A stretch of 9,493 nucleotides of DNA from Scatosoma sp045128175 (GTDB lineage Bacteria > Bacillota > Clostridia > Christensenellales > Borkfalkiaceae), in the NCBI GenBank assembly GCA_045128175.1, contig JBGVRF010000110.1, positions 1 through 9,493 on the forward strand, written 5' to 3'. The position numbers were made by a program, and so were the translations under genes. A model generated the notes under the pieces. The model was not told the DNA's origin. It saw nothing but the letters and a program-made list of their open reading frames with translations, and did no database searches. Below are positions 6,420 to 9,493 of the stretch, in pieces (position 1 is the stretch's first letter; each line of letters starts with the position of its first letter).

Positions 6420-8588
6420 ATGGATATTTTACAAACGATCACAAAAGAATTTAATCTCACTCCCACGCATGCAAGTAACATTGTATCGTTGATTGACGAG
6501 GGAAACACGATCCCCTTTATTGCGCGTTATCGTAAAGAAATGACAGGTAGCTGTGACGATCAGGTACTTCGAGAGCTGTTCGACCGCCTTACTTATCTTA
6601 GAAATCTTGAAAAGCGCAAGGAAGAAGTTGCCAATTCCATTACCGAACAGGGGAAAATGACGGACGCGATCTATCTTGCCCTGGAAAAAGCAACGATTTT
6701 GACGGAAGTGGAAGATATTTACCGCCCTTATAAGCAAAAGAGAAAGACCCGTGCTTCCGTGGCGATCGCAAAGGGATTGCAGTCGCTTGCCGATGCCATT
6801 CTCGTGCAGAATAAAAATCTGGACGTAAAAGCGGAAGCGAAAAAATATGTCACGGAAGAAGTCAAGACCACGGACGAAGCGATCGCAGGCGCAAGGGATA
6901 TCATTGCGGAAATTATTTCCGATGATGCGGCTACCCGTAAAAAGTTGCGCAATTTCTTCTTTAAACACGGGGAAATAACCTCCTCTTATGCGAAGGGTAA
7001 AGAATCGGAGGACGAAACGAAAACGTACGGGATGTACGCCGATTACAGTGAACCCGTCGGAGAGATCAAAAGTCACCGCGTGCTTGCACTTAATCGCGGG
7101 GAAAAAGAAGAATTTTTAAAGGTGTCTATCGTCGTAGATGAAGAATTCGCAAAACGCATCACGGCGGCCGGTTTCTTGAAAGACGGCGGCGAAAGTACAA
7201 AGATTGTCAAAGAAGCCGCAGAGGACGGATACAGCCGTTTGATCGCGCCTTCCGTAGAACGCGAGGTCCGCGCGCAGTTGTTTGAAGACGCCAGCGAACA
7301 AGCGATCAAAATGTTTGAATTGAACCTGAAACCTTTGTTGATGCAGCCGCCGGTAAAGGATAAGATCACGATGGGATGGGATCCTGCGTTCCGTACGGGA
7401 TGCAAGATCTGTGTCGTGGACGGTACCGGCAAGGTATTGGACAAAACGGTCGTGTTCCCCACCCCGCCTCAGAATAAAACGGCAGAAGCGAAGATCGTTT
7501 TGAAAAAGCTTATTGAAAAATACGGCGTGCAGGTCATTTCTTGTGGTAATGGTACGGCAAGCAAAGAAAGTGAAATTTTTATCGCCGAGCTTATCAAAGA
7601 AATCAAGGCGGAGACGGGCCGTGAGGTGGGATATGTTATCGTCAATGAGGCAGGGGCCTCCGTATATTCGGCGAGCGCGCTTGGCGCGGAAGAGTTTCCC
7701 GATTATGACGTTACGGCAAGAAGCGCGGTTTCTATTGCAAGACGTTTGCAAGACCCGCTTGCCGAACTCATCAAGATTGATCCGAAATCTATCGGAGTAG
7801 GACAGTATCAGCACGATATGAATGAGAAACGTCTGGACGGCGCACTTGCAGGGGTTCTCGAAGATTGTGTAAACAGCGTCGGCGTCGATCTCAATACAGC
7901 CAGCGTATCTCTTTTAAAATACGTAGCGGGACTCAATTCTACCGTAGCGAAAAATATTGTGCTTTACCGAGAAGAAAACGGCCGATTCAAATCGCGTAAA
8001 CAGCTACTTAAAGTTCCAAAACTGGGTGAAAAAGCTTATACGCAATGTGCGGGCTTTTTGCGTATCGACGGCGGTGAAAACATTCTCGATAACACTGCCG
8101 TCCATCCCGAATCCTACGCAAAAGCGGAAAAGTTGCTCTCTTTATTTTCGTATACGAAAGAGGACGTAAAAGCTCGTAGGATCTCCGATCTTCGTCAAAA
8201 AATAAAGGTTTACGGGGAAGAAAAAGCGGCGAAAGAAACGGAGCTTGATAAAGCAACACTGATCGATATCGTCACCGAGCTTATGAAGCCCGGTCGTGAT
8301 ATCCGCGAAGGGCTTCCCGCGCCTACGCTTCGAAAGGATATCATGAGTATCGAAGATCTTAAGGTAGGGATGGAGTTGACGGGTATCGTTCGCAACGTAG
8401 TCGATTTCGGCGCGTTTATCGATATCGGTGTACATCAAGACGGATTGGTGCATATCTCCGAAATTACCGAAAGATACATCAAACATCCTTCGGAGGCGCT
8501 CAGGGTCGGACAGATTGTACAGGTCCGCGTTAAAGAAGTGGATGTAAAAAAGAACAGGATCGGTCTTACAATGAAGAAGAATAAATAA
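6420..8588 (+). CDS. tex: Tex family RNA-binding transcription accessory protein
   Basis: This 722-residue protein has the full Tex domain order. The helical Tex-N region (about 1-190) begins ITKEFNLTPTHASNIVSLIDEGNTIPFIARYRKE-like, a strong family signature. It is followed by a linker with REVRAQLFEDASEQAIKMF, a YqgF/RNase H-like domain starting at MGWDPAFRTGCK (318 onward) with CGNGTASKESE near 375, helix-hairpin-helix repeats at about 490-560 (SVGVDLNTAS, LYREENGRF, VPKLGEKAYTQCAGFLRI), and an S1 RNA-binding domain at 647-720 with VDFGAFIDIGVHQDGLVHIS. Tex proteins bind nucleic acid through S1 and resemble eukaryotic Spt6; they affect transcription and are usually highly conserved. AAGG at 6409-6412 is 7 bases upstream of the ATG. 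The gene is 18 bases after the AlkD-like gene and looks like the last gene of the upstream group. No terminator is visible after it, so some readthrough into acpP is possible. Confidence 0.97.
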   Translation: MDILQTITKEFNLTPTHASNIVSLIDEGNTIPFIARYRKEMTGSCDDQVLRELFDRLTYLRNLEKRKEEVANSITEQGKMTDAIYLALEKATILTEVEDIYRPYKQKRKTRASVAIAKGLQSLADAILVQNKNLDVKAEAKKYVTEEVKTTDEAIAGARDIIAEIISDDAATRKKLRNFFFKHGEITSSYAKGKESEDETKTYGMYADYSEPVGEIKSHRVLALNRGEKEEFLKVSIVVDEEFAKRITAAGFLKDGGESTKIVKEAAEDGYSRLIAPSVEREVRAQLFEDASEQAIKMFELNLKPLLMQPPVKDKITMGWDPAFRTGCKICVVDGTGKVLDKTVVFPTPPQNKTAEAKIVLKKLIEKYGVQVISCGNGTASKESEIFIAELIKEIKAETGREVGYVIVNEAGASVYSASALGAEEFPDYDVTARSAVSIARRLQDPLAELIKIDPKSIGVGQYQHDMNEKRLDGALAGVLEDCVNSVGVDLNTASVSLLKYVAGLNSTVAKNIVLYREENGRFKSRKQLLKVPKLGEKAYTQCAGFLRIDGGENILDNTAVHPESYAKAEKLLSLFSYTKEDVKARRISDLRQKIKVYGEEKAAKETELDKATLIDIVTELMKPGRDIREGLPAPTLRKDIMSIEDLKVGMELTGIVRNVVDFGAFIDIGVHQDGLVHISEITERYIKHPSEALRVGQIVQVRVKEVDVKKNRIGLTMKKNK

Positions 8589-8604
8589 AATCGGCTTAAA
8601 ACGC

Positions 8605-8633
8605 TTGACTTTTGTTGTTGTTTATATTACAAT
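8605..8633 (+). promoter_or_regulatory. Sigma-A promoter of acpP
   Basis: The -35 box TTGACT (8605-8610) and -10 box TACAAT (8628-8633) are separated by exactly 17 bases, each one base from consensus. The predicted transcription start is near 8640, about 39 bases before the acpP ATG. The first two bases of the -35 box are also the end of an ACGCTT half-site discussed in the next entry. Confidence 0.88.
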
Positions 8634-8641
8634 AATCATAT

Positions 8642-8655
8642 AAGCGTAAACGCTT
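8642..8655 (+). promoter_or_regulatory. Inverted repeat at the acpP transcript start (candidate operator or 5' hairpin)
   Basis: AAGCGT and ACGCTT form a perfect 6-base inverted repeat separated by AA, immediately after the predicted transcription start. A further copy of ACGCTT lies at 8601-8606, overlapping the -35 box, and the 8-mer AAACGCTT is directly repeated at 8599-8606 and 8648-8655. The arrangement could be a repressor operator with an auxiliary half-site. In RNA it would be a 5-bp stem, AAGCG/CGCTT, with a UAAA loop at the extreme 5' end, which could stabilise the messenger. It does not resemble the FapR or FabT sites I know. The function is inferred. Confidence 0.5.
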
Positions 8656-8664
8656 TTCATAACA

Positions 8665-8670
8665 CGGAGG
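8665..8670 (+). promoter_or_regulatory. Strong ribosome binding site of acpP
   Basis: CGGAGG lies 8 bases before the ATG at 8679, close to ideal spacing, consistent with a highly expressed small protein. Confidence 0.85.
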
Positions 8671-8678
8671 ATAATTAT

Positions 8679-8906
8679 ATGTTGGAAAAAATTCAGGCAA
8701 TGCTTGCAGAAGCGCTTAATTTGCCCCTTGAGAAAGTGACGGCGGACGCAAAGATCGTTGAAGATCTCGGCGCAGATTCTTTGGACGTGGTTGAGTTACT
8801 CAGCCAACTCGAAGACGAATACGGAATCGTTATTCCCGATGACGAAGTGGAAAATCTCGTTACTGTCGGAGACGTAGCGAAAGAGCTTGAAAAGTTGACC
8901 AAATAA
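8679..8906 (+). CDS. acpP: Acyl carrier protein
   Basis: This 75-residue acidic protein has the standard ACP four-helix layout. The GADSLDVVELL motif carries Ser34, the site where 4'-phosphopantetheine is attached by holo-ACP synthase. Helix II continues as VELLSQLEDEYGIVIPDDE, the acidic surface that partners with fatty-acid synthase enzymes, and the C-terminus is VGDVAKELEKL. ACP carries growing acyl chains during type II fatty-acid synthesis and donates them for phospholipid synthesis in the cytoplasm. The gene stands alone here, with its own promoter, strong ribosome binding site and terminator, and is not beside fab, plsX or rnc genes within the window. It could be the primary ACP or a second copy, but the canonical sequence and strong expression signals favour the primary one. 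Confidence 0.97.
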   Translation: MLEKIQAMLAEALNLPLEKVTADAKIVEDLGADSLDVVELLSQLEDEYGIVIPDDEVENLVTVGDVAKELEKLTK

Positions 8907-8915
8907 TGCCGAAAA

Positions 8916-8951
8916 GGGCCTTTAAGAGATTTCTTAAAGGCTCCGTTTTTT
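8916..8951 (+). terminator. Intrinsic terminator after acpP
   Basis: A perfect 10-bp stem, GCCTTTAAGA (8918-8927) with TCTTAAAGGC (8932-8941), closes a GATT loop and can be extended outward by a G-U and a G-C pair. It is followed by CG and six T residues (8946-8951). It begins 9 bases after the acpP stop, so the acpP message would be about 310 bases long. Confidence 0.93.
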
Positions 8952-9012
8952 ATTTCTTGCGGAAAAATCGCGTAATTTTCGGTTTTTTAACGAGGTTTTC
9001 AGGTGGAAACGT

Positions 9013-9041
9013 TTGCCTAAAAAGTTTTTATATGGTATAAT
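9013..9041 (+). promoter_or_regulatory. Extended -10 sigma-A promoter of the ABC-F gene
   Basis: TTGCCT (9013-9018) and a perfect TATAAT (9036-9041) are 17 bases apart, with TGG just before the -10 box giving an extended -10 element. Transcription should start near 9048, leaving a leader of only about 25 bases. Confidence 0.88.
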
Positions 9042-9072
9042 CTTCAAGGAATAATATTTTAGAGGTATTTTA

Positions 9073-9493
9073 ATGTTACAAGTTACGGGAGTTTCGCTCC
9101 AATACGGCAGTAAAAAATTGTTTGAAGACGTAAACCTTAAATTCACGAAAGGAAATTGCTACGGTATCATCGGCGCAAACGGCGCGGGAAAGTCCACCTT
9201 TCTGAAGGTGCTTTCGGGCGAGATTGAGCCGCAGAAAGGTTTTGTTTCTCTCGATAAGAACGAGCGTATGTCCGTTTTACAGCAAAACCAGAACATGTAC
9301 GATAACGAAACGGTATTACGTACCGTTATGCTTGGCTATAAGCGTCTAGTCGAGGTCATGGACGAAAAAGACGCATTGTATGCAAAACCCGATTTTTCCG
9401 AGGAAGACGGTGTAAAAGCCGCGGAACTGGAAAGCGAATTTGCCGAAATGAACGGTTATGACGCGGAATATCAGGCAAGCCAGCTTTTGAATG
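9073..9493 (+). CDS. ABC-F family ATPase (YkpA/YbiT type), 3' end outside window
   Basis: The frame runs open from ATG 9073 to the window end, giving 140 residues of a protein that should be about 520-540 residues long. It begins MLQVTGVSLQYG and has Walker A GANGAGKST at 34-42, then VLQQNQ as the Q-loop region, and the ALYAKPDFSEEDG stretch. That stretch is highly characteristic of the YkpA/YbiT branch of ABC-F proteins. These are soluble tandem-ATPase proteins that bind the ribosome E site and help translation; they are not transporters because no membrane domain is present. The second ATPase domain and the linker that would separate housekeeping from antibiotic-protection members lie outside the window. 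AGAGGT at 9061-9066 is the ribosome binding site. The very short leader leaves no room for the attenuator often seen ahead of antibiotic-inducible ABC-F genes, which suggests constitutive housekeeping expression. Confidence 0.93.
   Translation, partial: MLQVTGVSLQYGSKKLFEDVNLKFTKGNCYGIIGANGAGKSTFLKVLSGEIEPQKGFVSLDKNERMSVLQQNQNMYDNETVLRTVMLGYKRLVEVMDEKDALYAKPDFSEEDGVKAAELESEFAEMNGYDAEYQASQLLN

Noticed and set aside
6429..7076. Long reverse-strand open frame (215 codons) within tex.
   Set aside because: It lies entirely opposite a clearly conserved gene, its translation shows no recognisable domain, and it is best explained as a codon-bias shadow.
7116..7814. Reverse-strand open frame of 232 codons opposite the YqgF and HhH region of tex.
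   Set aside because: The translation is rich in Arg, Phe and His, as expected of an antisense shadow, with no plausible start signals or family resemblance.
8962..8988. Possible second terminator: GAAAA/TTTTC stem followed by six T residues upstream of the ABC-F promoter.
   Set aside because: The stem is only five mostly A-T pairs, and a far stronger terminator lies just upstream, so it is probably chance in AT-rich DNA.

Overview
The window looks like a piece of chromosome from a Firmicutes bacterium, most likely a clostridial lineage. The reasons are the purine-rich AGGAGG-type ribosome binding sites, the moderate to low GC content, the set of gene families (long-form U32 peptidase, MutS2, a PdaB/YlxY-like deacetylase next to an M16 peptidase, Tex, an ABC-F of the YkpA/YbiT type) and two textbook sigma-A promoters. 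A genus cannot be named from sequence alone. I see no prophage, transposon, CRISPR array, tRNA or rRNA.

Layout: every gene is on the + strand and packing is tight. From 1 to 8588 there are seven genes: the 3' end of a U32 peptidase, mutS2, a membrane-anchored polysaccharide deacetylase, an M16 zinc peptidase, a DNA-deoxyinosine (hypoxanthine) glycosylase, an AlkD-like alkylpurine DNA glycosylase, and tex. Gaps run from a 23-base overlap to 64 bases, and I find no terminator or convincing promoter between them, so they could form one long transcription unit whose promoter lies upstream of the window. After tex come two separately transcribed units. acpP (8679-8906) has its own strong promoter, a symmetrical element at the transcript start and a strong intrinsic terminator. 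A 3'-truncated ABC-F ATPase gene begins at 9073 behind an extended -10 promoter.

How the genes fit together: mutS2 and the two DNA glycosylases form a genome-maintenance theme (recombination or ribosome-rescue factor, deaminated-base repair, alkylated-base repair). The deacetylase and M16 peptidase match the ylxY-mlpA neighbour pair known beside pnp in Bacillus, here placed behind mutS2 instead. Tex, ACP and the ABC-F protein are housekeeping functions in transcription or RNA biology, fatty-acid synthesis and ribosome-associated ATPase activity.

I did not find a clearly new multi-gene system. The points most worth checking are the symmetrical element at the acpP promoter, the Asp-to-Asn change in the deacetylase metal motif, the altered LDLRG motif in the MutS2 Smr domain, and the overlapping pair of DNA glycosylase genes, the first of which lacks a ribosome binding site.
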